A stretch of 64,000 nt of DNA from positions 15,250,501 to 15,314,500 of the forward strand of contig NC_057768.1 in the NCBI RefSeq assembly GCF_010389155.1, in the 5' to 3' direction. The stretch comes from Erigeron canadensis. Lineage: Eukaryota > Streptophyta > Magnoliopsida > Asterales > Asteraceae. The notes below the pieces were generated by a model. The model searched no databases. It was not told where the DNA came from and saw nothing but the letters and a program-made list of their open reading frames with translations. The translations under genes were made by a program, and so were the position numbers. Shown piece after piece: positions 22,858 to 37,100 of the stretch. Position 1 is the stretch's first letter. Every line of letters begins with the position of its first letter.

Positions 22858-24664
22858 TTATGTATGTTGGCTTTAGTTACCCACAGTTGTATTTATTTAA
22901 GTAGACTTATTATTTAGCCATTTGGTCATTACTTTGTTGGTTTAGATTGCGGGTTTCATTAGAATTATTGTGGTGATACTTGTCGGTAACACCTTTTGAG
23001 ACATTTATTATGTTTTATTGATTCCGTTAGGAATCAAATGGGATTTTTAAACGTTGCTTCCGCATTTTGCTAACGGTGTTATGTTTAAAGTTAAAAAATT
23101 TTTGAAATCCACATTTTTATAAAGCAGGGTGTTACAAAAGTAACCTTTTACACCATCAATCTCTACAACCAAAACGATGCGAATGTTGACAATATACTTG
23201 GATCCCACAATTTATAGCAACATAATGAAAGTGGCATTTTTAAGTGATTGCTTAAGGTAGGAACTTATGTATATTAGTCCTCTCATAGGGATAGACTTGG
23301 CTTTGATATACGAATGAGGAGCAAAAGGAATAAATGATCAAGGAAGCTATAAATGGGAAGTACCCATTTTGGATATATGAATATAATGCGTGACATATCA
23401 AGGTGAGTCATAGCCCCCTTTCAACTATTTTATGTGTCTAACTATCGGGATGAAAAGCATGATATATAAATGAAATTGCTTTTATATACATATATATGAA
23501 ATGATTCTTGATAATATGATTATGAAATGAAATTGTCTCGTATGTTTAATGTGATAAATGTTTTATGATGAGCTTGAGTTCTGTCAACCCGTTTTCTTTC
23601 GATACACTACTATTTACTCCGAAAATGGAGACCTGTGGTTAGATAGTTGCGCAACTAGTAGTCGTCCACCCACCTAGAGTGTAATGGTGGAAGGTTAGTT
23701 GCCTTTGTGACGACTTTCACTTCCAGTCCAACCATAGCGGTGTTCTAGCTATTTTAAATTTAAATGGTCGTCTCTATGGCACGACCCTATTTATGAATAA
23801 AGCACTTGATTGACAGCTTGTGCTATGAAATAAATTATATATTGTTGGACTTGAAAAAATTGTACTAGTAGTGGCTCTTTCATTTACTCATCAAAAATTA
23901 CTTGAATTATGCCCTTGTGGCTAAATGAAATTGATATTATTATGTTGAATATTATGAATTGAACATACGGTTTGGGTATTGGACCCTATATGGAATCTTG
24001 AAAGTTGTTGAATTTGGTGATAATGGAATATTGATAACCGAATGATTTTGGGTATGATATACGGTAAATCGATTGATATATTTTCTCTCATAATGATTTT
24101 GATAAATGAGAACTTTATAAGTTACCATGGATTCTTCCAAGTCTTGAAATGACATTATAGTATTTGGGAAAAACTCGATAATATGATATGAGAATTTTTG
24201 TCGGTCATATGGTTTGGGTATTTCGAAATGTAACAATAATATGTTTTCTAAGTGTTAAAAATGGATATGTACAAAGATTTATATAAAAACATATGTACTC
24301 ACCAACTACGTTTTCGTAGTTGACACTTTTTCTTCATGCTTTTCAGGAATTAGCATAAGCTTTGAGGAATTATTTGCATCATGATTGTTTGCATTGCACT
24401 TTGGAGTCGAATATCAAACCTTGTGATAGGCAATGGAATCCGCCTTGATCATTGTAGTATACTATTCATGTGCTTGATAGTTGTTTCGTGAACTTAATAT
24501 TTAAGTATGGTGGACGCATTTGTACTTGGAAATTGGTTCACATGCTTGTACATTTGTAAATTTTTTTTTATCAAATAAAGCTATAGTGAATGTTACTTAT
24601 AATCATTGTTTTGAATACTCGACTTTCTGTACATCTCATCATTCCGCCTTAGTTGAAGTGTTAC
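22858..24664 (+). mobile_element. Stacked gypsy LTR remnants
   Basis: Two further LTR-like ends occur: GCAGGGTGTTACA at 23136 and ATTCCGCCTTAGTTGAAGTGTTACA-like at 24664. The second follows sequence that parallels the intact LTR (CTCACCAACT...GTTGAC, a GCTTTTCAGG splice-like motif, TTGCATTGCA). These look like diverged 3' parts of related gypsy LTRs into which the younger element inserted. Starts are not defined and no coding sequence is seen. Confidence 0.45.
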
Positions 24665-25025
24665 AGCACACGTGCATACTTGATGGTCACCTTTAACGGA
24701 TCCGTTAAAATTGGACCAACTTTACAAAAAATACTCAAAATACGGACCCCTATTACAACGATTCTCGAATAGAAATCCCATTACTAAAACGTACAAACTG
24801 CATGGACCAATCTTGCAATTAATTCTAAACATTATTACACATATTATTGAGATCTCCTCCCCGCATATCCAAAAGCAATATATGTCCCATCCCCTGTATA
24901 AATAAATATATTCATTAAAGACTTATACAATACCTTTCTTCATTCATCATCAATCATAACTCCAGCAGCAACTATCCGCCCATTATTACTTCTATAAAAA
25001 TATAAATAAATTCTTCTTTCATACA

Positions 25026-25097
<72 letters not shown>

Positions 25098-25154
25098 TAA
25101 GTAATAGAATAGTTGTTAAAAAATTATTAGTTAGTAAAAAAAGAGAGTAATATA
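24665..25154 (+). promoter_or_regulatory. Promoter and 5' UTR of lipase gene
   Basis: A TATA box TATAAATA lies at 24897-24904, with a likely transcription start about 30 bp downstream in CT/AT-rich leader sequence (CTTATACAATACC). The leader runs to the ATG at 25155 and includes a long (AAT)n run at 25028-25096. The position of the TATA box fits a core promoter; no other element is claimed. Confidence 0.55.
25028..25096 (+). repeat. (AAT)n microsatellite, about 23 units
   Basis: Uninterrupted AAT/ATA trinucleotide repeat ending about 59 bp upstream of the lipase ATG, so probably within the 5' UTR. The long leucine-rich minus-strand ORF over it is an artefact of the repeat. Confidence 0.95.
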
Positions 25155-28100
25155 ATGTCAGTGTGTTGTGGCGCAGAATGTTTTGTAGCATTAGGATGTA
25201 TCAGATGGATATGGAAGCGGTGTACATATATAGGGGGTGATGATAGTGCCACGTGGCCACCGGCCACAGTTGAAGAATTCGAACAAGTACCACATCTGTG
25301 TCGGATAATATTAGCTGTTTATGAACAAGATTTACATAATCCGAAGTTTCCGCCACTTGGTGGTTATCGTTTGAATCCTGATTTTGTTGTCAAACGTGTC
25401 ACATATCAGGTCTTTTGCTAATACTTATGTATGTGTGTGTATATTATATATATATATATTGTATGTATGTATGTATGTATGTATGGGTGTGTTTTTTTTT
25501 TTTTGTTTTTCCTCAAGTGTGTGAATCAATTGGTGTAAATGATAGGTGTATTTAATTTTATTTATTTGTTTATTTGTCATTGTAATTGGAGTGTATTCAA
25601 TCATAATGAGCTTATTAGTGAGTTATGGTTTAGCCGGGGGTGAAGTCCTCTATTCAATCCATGGCATTGTTGATTTTGGGATTATTTGGAGTAATTTAAG
25701 AGTAGAGTAAATTTGCCATTACAGATTTAAGTGGAAAAAAAAAAGGAAAATAACTAAATCACTCTCAGTTTGCGTATACATATAAATTTTTTTGTTTATA
25801 TAATCAGTTTGATCTCAAACTTCCAATTCAAGAGTGAAAGGTAACCAAGAATTATCTTGTTTTCTTCCGAAAAATTAGGACCTTTGTATTCGTCTTCTTA
25901 TTAGATCTGGTTTGAAGCAACCAGATACATGTTTGGACTTTGGATGGTGTATAGAGGAATTTCAATAGTCGGGTTCGTATAAAACAATTTACTTTGCGTA
26001 AACTGGTTGCCTTGAATATCTCAGAATTAGTAGTTTGCTTCTTTTAAACGACTTGCACTTGGTCATTCGTTATATTATTTTTTGTATATGTATATAATAA
26101 ACTGATTTAATCAGGTTATTATCTTACGTTGAAATACACATTAATTGTTCCAATCTTTTATATGGTAGGAAACCTTAGGCCATGCTCCTCCGCACCTGAT
26201 TTACGTCGACCACGATCGCCGTGAGATCGTGTTAGCGATTAGAGGTTTGAATTTAAAGAAAGAAAGTGATTACAAGCTATTATTGAATAATAGGTTGGGA
26301 ATGCAAATGTTTGATGGAGGATATGTGCATCATGGGTTATTGAAATCAGCGGTGTGGTTGTTGAATCAGGAGGCAGAGAATTTGAAACATTTGTGGTTAG
26401 AGAATGGGTCGTGTTATAAAATGGTGTTTGTAGGGCATTCGCTTGGATCTGGTGTGGCCGCGTTGATGACGGTGATTGTGGTGAATCATAGAGATATGCT
26501 TGGTGGGATTCCGAGGGAGTTGGTGAGATGTTTTGCTCTTGCTCCTGCAAGGTGTATGTCGCTCAATTTGGCTGTTAAGTATGCTGATGTCATTTACTCA
26601 ATTGTCTTGCAGGTAATGATACAAAAAACTGATTTTATTTGCATCAATTGAGTTAAATTTAAGTGTGGGTTGACTTTAATAACTTAATATCTTTTGCTCG
26701 TATTATTTTGCATAGAACTAGTAATGTATGCAGGGAATTTGCACAAAAGATGTGAATCTTTAGCTGATAGATTTCTAGAAGGAATTGTCACAGTAAATGT
26801 TTGGCTGTTCTTTAAGCCAGATGGTTTCTAAAAATTTATCTTGTCATAATGTTGACATAGTGCTAGCTTACTTGTTATATAGGATCCTTTTAACTAGAAA
26901 ATGTCCATGCTGTGAGGGCTATAACTCATTCCTTGTCTGTAGAGTGGAGTTATATATAGCATTTTGTTAGAACATAAGAATGCATTCAGATAGGTCTATT
27001 ATGTATTCCAATACTATCTATGATTGGTACTCTCCTCAATCATATAGCAATGTAATTAATTCTCTGTCCGTTTACGACACATAATGTTAGGTCCAGATTT
27101 ACTGGACTTGCTCCAGACGTGATTACTAGAGCCCTCTGAAGATTTGTCCAGAAATTATGTGAAGACCAGTGAATAACTTACTTGTACAGGAATTTGGATT
27201 CCACTAGATTCGTTCACTGGACTTCACTCCAGTCAAGATCTTTCCACTGAAGAACATTCTCACTGAAGTCGAAGACTAAAGTCTGAAGAAAGAAGTCTGA
27301 AGAAAGAAGTCTGACAAATAGCGGAGCTCAATGGAAGACTTACCAGATCTCTTGACTGGAGTCCTTGTCAGTGTTCTAGACCTTACAAGTCTGAACACTG
27401 ATTACGAGGAATTGACTTTATGCCTTTACATGCCTTTACCCGGACAATCCATTTGTCTTTTGTTGATAGCCTTACACGTACGTAAAGGTGGTTGGTTAAT
27501 TAGAAGACAAGTCACTATCATGTGACTTTATTCTTGTACTTTAATCAATGCATTTAAGGAATTAAAGTAATTTCCTTAAATGCATGTAACCATATTTGTA
27601 CGGCAAAAAGAATATTATATTTATTCATCTTTTTGCCTATAAATACCAAGTCACTTCCTCGTCCAAATTACATACTTTTGCAATTTGGTGCCTTTGCTCA
27701 AATACTCTCGATCTAAACAGTTATACTTCACAACTTTAAGTATTTCGATCAAAGAGTTTATTTAGCAAAGTTAGATCACTTGTAATTCATAGGTTGTTTA
27801 GATACTTACTTTGTAATATCTTGTTCCGCAACAACCTTGTATTTTATTTAACATCAATAAATAAAATACACTTGAAAATTACATTGTGTCTCACCATTTA
27901 CTTACTTGCTTATCTTTATATTGATTAAGTACGTATTACGTTATATATATTCTTGCATTTATATTTATCGTAATACTAGTCCGATCTAGTGCTTACTTGA
28001 CGTTTCATACTAGTCCTATCTAGTGATTACTTGACTTGTTATTCTACACTTGTGGGTTAAACCATCGAGTGAGGGACTTCACAATTGGTATCAGAGCAGA

Positions 28101-31100
28101 AGGCTAACATACTTGCATAGATCTGCATTTTCTCGATGGCCAACCCAGAGAATACACAAGGAAACCCTTTAAACACTGGACCTCCACCCATAAATGAATT
28201 TGAACAAACTAATGGCCATGTTAACAATAATCCACCACCACCACCTCCTATTCCTGCTTCTCCACACGTGCATGTGCATTACTGAAACACTCCTGTTCCC
28301 AAATTCAGTGGGAATGGTGATAAATTTGGCACGTGGGAAGCTAGGATGTTATTACATGTTACTGGTAATGAGAGTAATATGCTTAAAATTTTAAATGAAG
28401 GACCCTATGTTCCTAGAAGTCCTCTCAATCCACTTCTTGATCCAACTGGAGCAAGATCTGGGAGGGAAAAGAGAGAGGAACACTGGTCTGAAGAGGAAAG
28501 GAGACTGGTCAAAATTGACACTACCTTAAAAGTCATGATCCTTGGGGCCGTTCCTAAAGCTCTTATTCCCACACTAGTGCTTTATCCTAGTGTCTAAAGC
28601 ATGTGGGATGAACTAGTGAACCGGTATGAAGGTGGTGATGATACTATTGTTACCAGGAAAGTGGCTTTGAATAAGAAGTACGAGTCATTTTTTGCCCTAC
28701 CCAACGAATCATTAACTGGTACCTACACCAGATTTATGTCCATCATAAACCAGTTAAGAGGGCTTGGGGTAGAAAAAGACAAGGACATTCTTCTTGAAAA
28801 ATTTTGTGATATTCTTCTTTCAAAATGGTCTCATATGATCGTGGTCTTGAGACAAGGTAAAACCTTGCATTCCTATACTGTGTCATCTTTGTATGGAGCC
28901 TTCAGATTCACTGAAGAGAATCAAGCCCAGAGAATTGAGGCAGAAAAAGATGCTATTAATCATGCTTCCAGTAGTTCCGTTGTGGTTAGTCATACTGAAC
29001 CACCATGTGCAGCATTAATGTCTTCCGAGAATGTATTTTCGATGAACAAGATGATGTCTGAATTAATGGATTCTGGAGCCATGAATAATATCTCTCCAGA
29101 TTATGATGAAACTGATAGTGATGATCTGATGGCTATGATGGCTAAAACGTTTAACCGTTTCAAAGCCAGAGCTAACAGACCCACTGGACACATTGCACCC
29201 AGTTCTTTCATTGACAAGACCAATTTGACATGCTTTAAGTGTGGCAGAAAAGGTCATTTCATGAAAGAGTGCAAGTCCAATCAGTTTGTCTCACAATCTG
29301 GTCCATCAACTTCTTATAACAAGCCTGATGATAGCTGCTGAATTAAAATACAAAAAGCTTAAGACTCAAATTGCTCTCATGTCTGCAGAGAAAGATAATA
29401 ATAAATGCATGGTGGCTAAAGAAGAATGGGTTCCCTCTGATGACTCATCAGTTGATGATGAAGAGGAAAGAGATTGTTGTTATATGGCTCTAACTGATGA
29501 AGAGCATCTGGTGAAAGAAGATGTCACATCTGGAAGATGGGTGGACATTGTCATTAAAAAGGTAATAGATTATGACAAAGAAACTGATCCTGAATTAAAA
29601 TTGGACATTGCCGAAGCTTTAAACTCTGATTTAATGTTTGTGGAAATTGTTCGTTCAGAAATGTCAATTAATTTTGAAACGGATTTTTCTGAAATGACAA
29701 ACTTACAATCTAAGTTAAAAGAATTGCAAGATATTGAACTCGCTTTCAAAGCACAAGTTTTGATTACTGAACAACTGGTCCAAGAAAAAGAACTGGAAAA
29801 TCTTTTATCAAAAGAAAAACATGTTATCCAGTCATGGCTTGAGACCAAGAAACCATATGATGCTGCACGTAACCAGTACCCCTCCCAAAAACGTGCATAT
29901 CTGGGGGGTGATGTCAATGCTGCTGCATTAATACCTTTTGTTATCGATTGCTTGAAGTGTTAAAACCTAGCACTATCTATGATGAACCAACAACGCCCAA
30001 CTTGTATTATTCCTCCTGTTCAATTGTCTGAGGTTAAGACTGGAGCTCCCCAGATGAATGCTCCAGTCAAGAAGGTTAAGCAGAATAAACCTTTGCCTCA
30101 ATCATCTTCTAAAGAACCCCAGGTTCAGAAAAAAGAAGAATGTTGTTCCTCCACCTAAGCCAAAAGTACAGTCATCTGGAAAGGCTATGGTGTCATCTGA
30201 AGAAAATATTTTGTTAAGGCTGGAGAGTCAGTTTCAACTACTGGCTCGTCAAGTTCAAAGTTGTAATGCAAGAATTAACAATTTTGAGGATACTTCATCT
30301 GGCCCTAAACAAAATACAAAACCTTTTTCCAAGAAAGAAAAATCGGGCACACCTGTTGACAAGAAAAAGAAAAAGGTTTCAAAACTGTCAGTTCCAGTGG
30401 TGTTTACTGAGAAACCCACTATTTTTGAAAGTTAAATAAACCAGATACCTGTTGGGATCCATCCTTGTGGATCCAGAGAACCCATCAGTCGATGGGTTCG
30501 CAAACCTTTAAACTAATAATCTGGTGGATGTGCAGGGCGATCGAAAGAAATATATTTGGTATCTTGACAGTGTTGTGGCAGGACAATGACCGGATGTAAG
30601 ACCCTGCTGGAGGAGTTCAAAGTTTCAGACGGACCCTCCATTACTTTTGGAAATGATGGTTTTGGAAAGACTGAGGGATACGGTGTTCTGAATAATGGTC
30701 AAGTTAAATTCAGACGAGTGACTTATGTAAATGGGTTGAAATATAACCTCATAAGTGTGAGCCAGTTGTGTGATGATGGCTACCAGGTGTTATTTAACAT
30801 CTCTCAAGGCATCGTATTTAAGAAGGATTGGAAGGTAGTACTGATTGCTCCCAGAAAAGTAAATGTGTACGTGATGGATATGGAAAGCTCTCCTTTAGAA
30901 CAGTGTTTCTATACTGTTTCTATACCAAAGCTGATGAAGACACAGACTGGCTATGGCATAAAAGGTTATCCCATTTAAATTTCAAAAATATCAACAAGTT
31001 GTCCAGAAAACAACTTGCAGATGGGATACCTTCTGTCTCCTTTAAAAAGGAAAGGCCATGTCCAGGATGTGAGATGGGGAAGCCGAAACGCACCAGTTTC

Positions 31101-34100
31101 AAGACAAAACAGAATTTTAGCATATCTGAACCTCTTCATATGCTTCATATGGACCTCTTTGGTCCAGTGAATGTTCAGACTCGTGCTGGTAAGAAATATA
31201 CCCTGGTAGTTGTTGATGAATACTCCAGATATTGTTGGGTAATATTTCTTAGGTCAAAGAATGAAACTGCTGCTGAAGTCATCGCTCTTATCAAGCAAAT
31301 TGAACTCAAATACAAGCGAAAAGTGTGTCAGTTAAGAAGTGATAATGGAACAAAATTTCAGAATACAACTATGGAGAAATTCTGCACTGACACTGGCATC
31401 TCCCAGAATTTCTCATCAGCACACACTCCAGAGCAGAATGGAGTTGTAGAAAGAAAGAACAGAACGCTGATAGAAGCTGCCAGGAGTATGCTTGCTGAAT
31501 CTGGTCTTCCTAAAATGTACTGTTCAATTGAAAAACCTCCCAGTAATACTTCATTCTATTCTTCAATCAGTTTCAAACTACCCTCTGAACTTGTTATTGG
31601 ATCAGATGTTCGTACTACACCACCAGTATCAGATTCAATTGATTTTGAGCCAATAATCCAAGAATTGCCTTTAAATGAAGAATTTCATGATGCAAATCGT
31701 GATCTTACAGATTCTGATGAAGATGCTGAAGTAGTCTGGCAAAATCCCATTCCAGAAAATCATTTGAATTCTTGAACTGATATTGTTGTAAGAAACAATG
31801 TTTATATGTCAGCTTCTTATCACTGATTGAACCGAAGAAGATTGACGAGGCAATTAATGACCCAAGCCGGGTGATAGCTATGCAAGAAGAGCTTCACCAG
31901 TTCGAACGAAATAAAGTTTGGAATCTGGTTCCTCCTCCTATTGGCAAGAAAGAACCAATTAGAACCAGATGGGTCTTCAGGAATAAGGTTGATGAAGATG
32001 GTCATGTGATCAGAAATAAGGCCAGATTGGTGGTACAAGGGTACGTCCAGACAGACCTTGACTTTGAAGAATCATTTGCACCAGTAGCAAGGTTAGAAGC
32101 CATCAGAATGTTTTTAGCCTTTGCTGCTCATCATAAGTTCAAGGTCTACCAGATGGACGTAAAGAGTGCATTTTTGAATGGAGAATTAGAAGAAGTTTAT
32201 GTCAAGCAACCTCCAGGCTTCATTGATGAAAAGCATCCACATTGGGTATATCGTCTGGACAAGGCACTGTATGGCCTTAGACAAGCCCCTCGAGCCTGGT
32301 ATGATACTCTGACCAAACACTTATCAGAAAACCGTTTCAAAAGAGGTGCAATTGACAATACCTTATTTATTCTTCGTGAAAAAGGTAATCTTCTGTTGGT
32401 ACAAGTTTATGCTGATGATATTATTTTTGGTTCTACTGATGAATCTTTGTGCAAGAAATTTTCAAAAATCATGTCTTCAAAATTTGAAATGAGTTTGATG
32501 GGTGAATTAACATTTTTTCTTGGACTCCAGATTAAACAAACCAGTGATGGTATTTTTATTAATCAAGAAAAATATGTTAGAGATATTTTAAGAAAATTCG
32601 ATATGAATTCTTCACCTTCAAAATCAACTCCAATTTCTACACCTTTAACAATAGATTCAGACCCTGATGGGAAGCCAGTGAACACCATTGCCTATAGAGA
32701 CATGATTGGTTCACTAATGTATTTAACTGCCAGTAGACCAGATATAATGTTTGCAACATGTCTTTGTGCCAGATATCAGTCTAACCCAAAAGAATCTCAT
32801 CTGGCGGCTGTAAAGCGCATTTTGAAGTACCTTAGGGGTACTCCCAGTTTGGGTTTTTGGTATCCCAAAGGCTCAGACTTAGATCTAATGGGTTATTCAG
32901 ATTCAGATCATGCAGGTTGTAAGATAGACATGAAATCCACTACTGGTGGATGTCATTTCCTTGGTGGCAAACTGGTGAGCTGGACCAGTAAGAAGCAAAC
33001 TTCAGTTTCTTTATCTACTTTATCTACTGCTGAAGCAGAATATGTGTCTGCAGCCAGTTGTTGTGCTCAGATACTCTGGATGAAGCACCAGTTGCTTGAT
33101 TATGGTATTAAGTATTCAAAGACTCCTATTTTTTGTGACAATACCAGTGCCATTGCTATCTCAAACAATCCAGTCATGCACTCCAAGACGAAACACATTG
33201 ATGTCAGGTATCATTTTATTCGAGATCATGTAATGAAAAATGATGTTGAAATCCACTTTATTCCCACTGATAAACAACTTGCTGACACAAAACCTTTGGA
33301 TGAGAAAACTTTTCAAAATCTTGTCAGTGAGTTGGGAATGTTGAACCCTTAATCTGGAACCTTGTTATGAACGCCTTTGTGACACTGGCAGGGTTCTTTG
33401 ATTCCAGATTTATAAATCTATACCAGTAAAGCTATCAAACGCCTTTGTGATACTATCTTTGCATTGATAGATTTATGGATCACCATTCCAAGGGGAAAGA
33501 CTCAGACCACATTTTTTTTTTATATATATTTAAGTTTCAATGAATTTATTAATTTATTTTCTCACTGGACAAATTTTTCTGAAAAATGTTTCTAGTCACT
33601 TGTAAATGTGTCTCTCTCAGTAATACTTGATAAGTTGATGTGCATGTTTAAAGTGACTTCAGTCGCTTTGTAAATGTGTCCCTTTCATTTGTTTATATTA
33701 GTTGATGTGCGTGTTTGAGGATTACCAGAATGGTCAAACTTGGGTACTTACTGGAGTATCCCTCCAGTGTACCATTAATGCATGTTCTACTGGCCTTATC
33801 CACCAGTGAAACTGGAGTGTCCAGTCAACCTCCAGATGCATTAAAATGAGTCTCTTTGTGTCAAATCATTTTTTTTTAATACTTGATGCTAGTGCATGCC
33901 AACTTTACAAATTTTTCATCTGGACAGTTACTGTTCAACTTACGTGGCATGACTTTTTCAACTTAAATGATGGTTTTGTTACCTTGGGAAGACCAAAAGT
34001 GCAAGTTGGTAATTTTTGTGAGCTGTCAACCGTCATACATTTATGTGTGATGGGAAACATTAAATGCGGATGTCAAAACCAATCAAAATTGTTTTGAAAT

Positions 34101-37100
34101 TTTTCAAAATAACCGTTTTGAATTCCATTTTCTCTTTCCTCTATAAATACCCACATTTACCTTCACTTTCAGTTTCATCTCAAAAATCATTTACTCCCAT
34201 ATCTTCGAATTCCTTCATTTATTTCCTTCTTCATTTACTCTCCAATCATCATCATCTCTCTTATTAAATTCTGTTATCAATCTGAAATTCCTTCACTTTC
34301 ACCTTCAATTATCTCAATGGCTCCTAAACCATCTCCTAAAAATCTTCTAGCCGCAAATTATGCTCCTGCTGAAAATGTCAAAAAGTCAAATCATATATCT
34401 CTTTCTGCCGATGCCATCCGCATAAACATGAACAACTGGATGGCCAAACTTTCAACCAATCATTCTGCAACTTCAATTATTGGAAGGTTGAACACCTTCT
34501 TCTTGAGCAGTCCACTCTATGGTGCCCTAACCATAAATCCGGGGAAACTGTATCACGACTATCTGTGTGAAATCTGGTATACTGCAGTGTATGTGGAAAG
34601 TGATGAATCCATCCACTACACATTAAAACAAGGCACCAAAAGATTCACCATTACTGTTGATTCCCTCAAAGATGCTCTGAGGATGAATTATTTTGATGAG
34701 AATGAAATGCCCGTTGAGATTCCCTCTGGCATCAACACCAGGGAAGTGTGTAGGTTGATGGGGCACACGGAGATAGTGGACGAAAATGGTCAGCTGCTCA
34801 GGAAGGGCACTGTATATATGAGCAGGCTGACAGATTCATGGAGATATTTCTTCACTCACCTTGTTGAGTGTTTGGGTGGCAGTTCTGGAGGTTTAGATCA
34901 GATAAACCAGACACAGCTCCAGATTGCCTACTGTTTGTGGCATGGGTACAGGGTGGACTTTGCCCAGATTTTCTTTAATGATCTGGTGGACAGATTGAAG
35001 GTCAAGAGCAGGAAAGCCTTCATTCCATTTATTCGATTTATGTCCATCATATTTAGAAGGGCTTTGAAAAATGAGTACTCTGTAAATACAACTCATTTTT
35101 CTTTATGTGAATATCTGAGGGACCTCAACCAGTTGACCTCATCTCCTACCGAGGTCGACATTCCATCGGTGATGTTATATCAATTCAGAAATCTAGAAGA
35201 GGCAAATGCATCATCACCAGATGAGGAGGTTGTTGGCGAGCCTCATAACAATGAGGAAATTGCTGAAGTTGTTACTGCTGAAAGGGTGCAACCTATTTCC
35301 CAGATAGCCCCAGATCTTCAGCAGCCTGCTGAGGATATTGTTGAAATTCCACCCAATCCCACCAGGCCAAGGAATAGAACCCGTCGTCTTAGGAGAGACG
35401 GAGTTCTAGTATCATCTCTTCCAGAATCCTCTCATCTGGATTCCGGAGATTTAGTTCAGGAGATTGCTCCAGCAACCACTTCCTTAGTACCAGTAGAGGG
35501 AAGTGGTGAAGAAGAAAGAGTGTCTGGCTCACCCCTTGTCATACCTAAATCTACTGCTGAAAGTGGGGACATCATGGCTGCTGATGGGTCCCTAATAGTT
35601 GAAGAGGTTGAGGGGGAACAAGTTGGGCAGATTGAAGGAGAAAATCTGGAGCAAGTGGCTCAGATTGATTTGAATGTTGGGGTGGAGAATGTACAAGTAG
35701 AGGACCAGACAGGTGGAACCGGCCCAGATTGGGATATGGTTGATTCTCCACTGTCTAAAGACAATGACTTTGATGTTAATATGAGTTTTCTGGGAGAAGA
35801 AGAAATTCATCGCACCATCCACTCTGTCTTCCAGTCAATTCTATCTGATATGCCTCCTCCACCCCCAGAAAATACACCAACACCTCCTCCAGAACAAACA
35901 CCAACTACAACTTTTAAATCACCATCTACACCAGAAATTAATTCTGAACCACTGGCAGTCACGCATCCAACTGAAAATATCACAAGGGTGTTGCCAGTAT
36001 CATCAATCACTAGAATCACCAATCCTTCCAGTGGTCTCTCCTCTTCTTCTTCAACCGAGGTCCAAGGCCTTTTTGATAAGGTGGCGGACCTGGAGAGATC
36101 ACTTCAGGCTTCTTCTCAGGTTATTTATGACTTCAAAACTCTAATTTCCAATAATCTTAAGTTAGAAATGAACATATTTGCTGGGAATGAGAAGATAGTC
36201 TTTGAGAAGCTGGATGAACTTGTCGTGGCAATAAATAGAAATTCTGAATCAATACAAGTTGCAGTCCAGGGGATCAAGGGGGATATGGTGAGAATTGTTC
36301 AGACTGTCATTCAAACTGAAGTTGCTCAACCTCTGGCAAGTCTGACTGGTGAGGATCAGAATTTGACCACCAGAATAAGCTCTCTGGAGAGCAGGCCAAC
36401 CCTGGAGAAAAACTCAGTTGTCAGCACCCTCAGTGATGAAGTCGTTAGAAAGTTCAGAGGAGATATGTTGAAAGAAATCACTGAGGAGGTGTCTGAAACT
36501 CTCCTTAGAAATCTTCGTGATGGGTTGTTGCCTGAAGTAATGAAGATGATCGACACCCAGTTGCCTCGCCACTTTCCTCAGGATCTTGAAATAATTAAAA
36601 AGGAAGTGATGCAGTTGAGGAAAACTGTGAACAACATTGCTCTAGTGTCTGGTCGAACCTTTGACTCTGCTGACAGACATAAGCTGGATCAGGTGTGGAA
36701 TCATCTTCAATCTGGAGATGTTTCCAAGGGGGAAGGTTCTGGTTCTGGTACAGAGAAGGTTGGTGATCTTAAGAAAATTGAAGTCTGGAAGAAGGTTATT
36801 GGACAGGATGTCACTGGTACTGAAGCCAATGGACAAGTTGAAGAAGAGGCTGCTGGTACTGATGCCAGTGAGCCAGTGTTTGAAGAGTTCCCAGACATCC
36901 CAACTACAATGAAAAGTATTAAGAGAAAGAAAGTGGTGTCTGGGAACCAACAGATGAAACAGAAGAAGAGATGAAACAGAAGAGGAATATGTGTCTGCTG
37001 ATGAGGCCAAGGCAAAGAGACTGGAGCAAGAGTGCATCTTGATTGAAATTTTCAAGAAGAATCTAAAAGATGACTTGATTGCCCACCAGTTAGATATGGC

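Noticed and set aside
22849..23136. 23136 as the end of the plus-strand gypsy LTR
   Set aside because: The other gypsy LTR in the window ends in the TTCCGCCTTAGT-type context, which matches 22857, so 22857 is preferred and 23136 is treated as an older remnant.
24940..25191. Minus-strand ORF with a long leucine run
   Set aside because: Created by the AAT microsatellite.
27331..27525. ORF in the SIRE 5' LTR
   Set aside because: Not kept in the 3' LTR and without any domain.
34317..36974. True envelope glycoprotein
   Set aside because: No signal peptide, membrane segment or cleavage site is visible; only position and general plan match env-like ORFs of SIRE elements.
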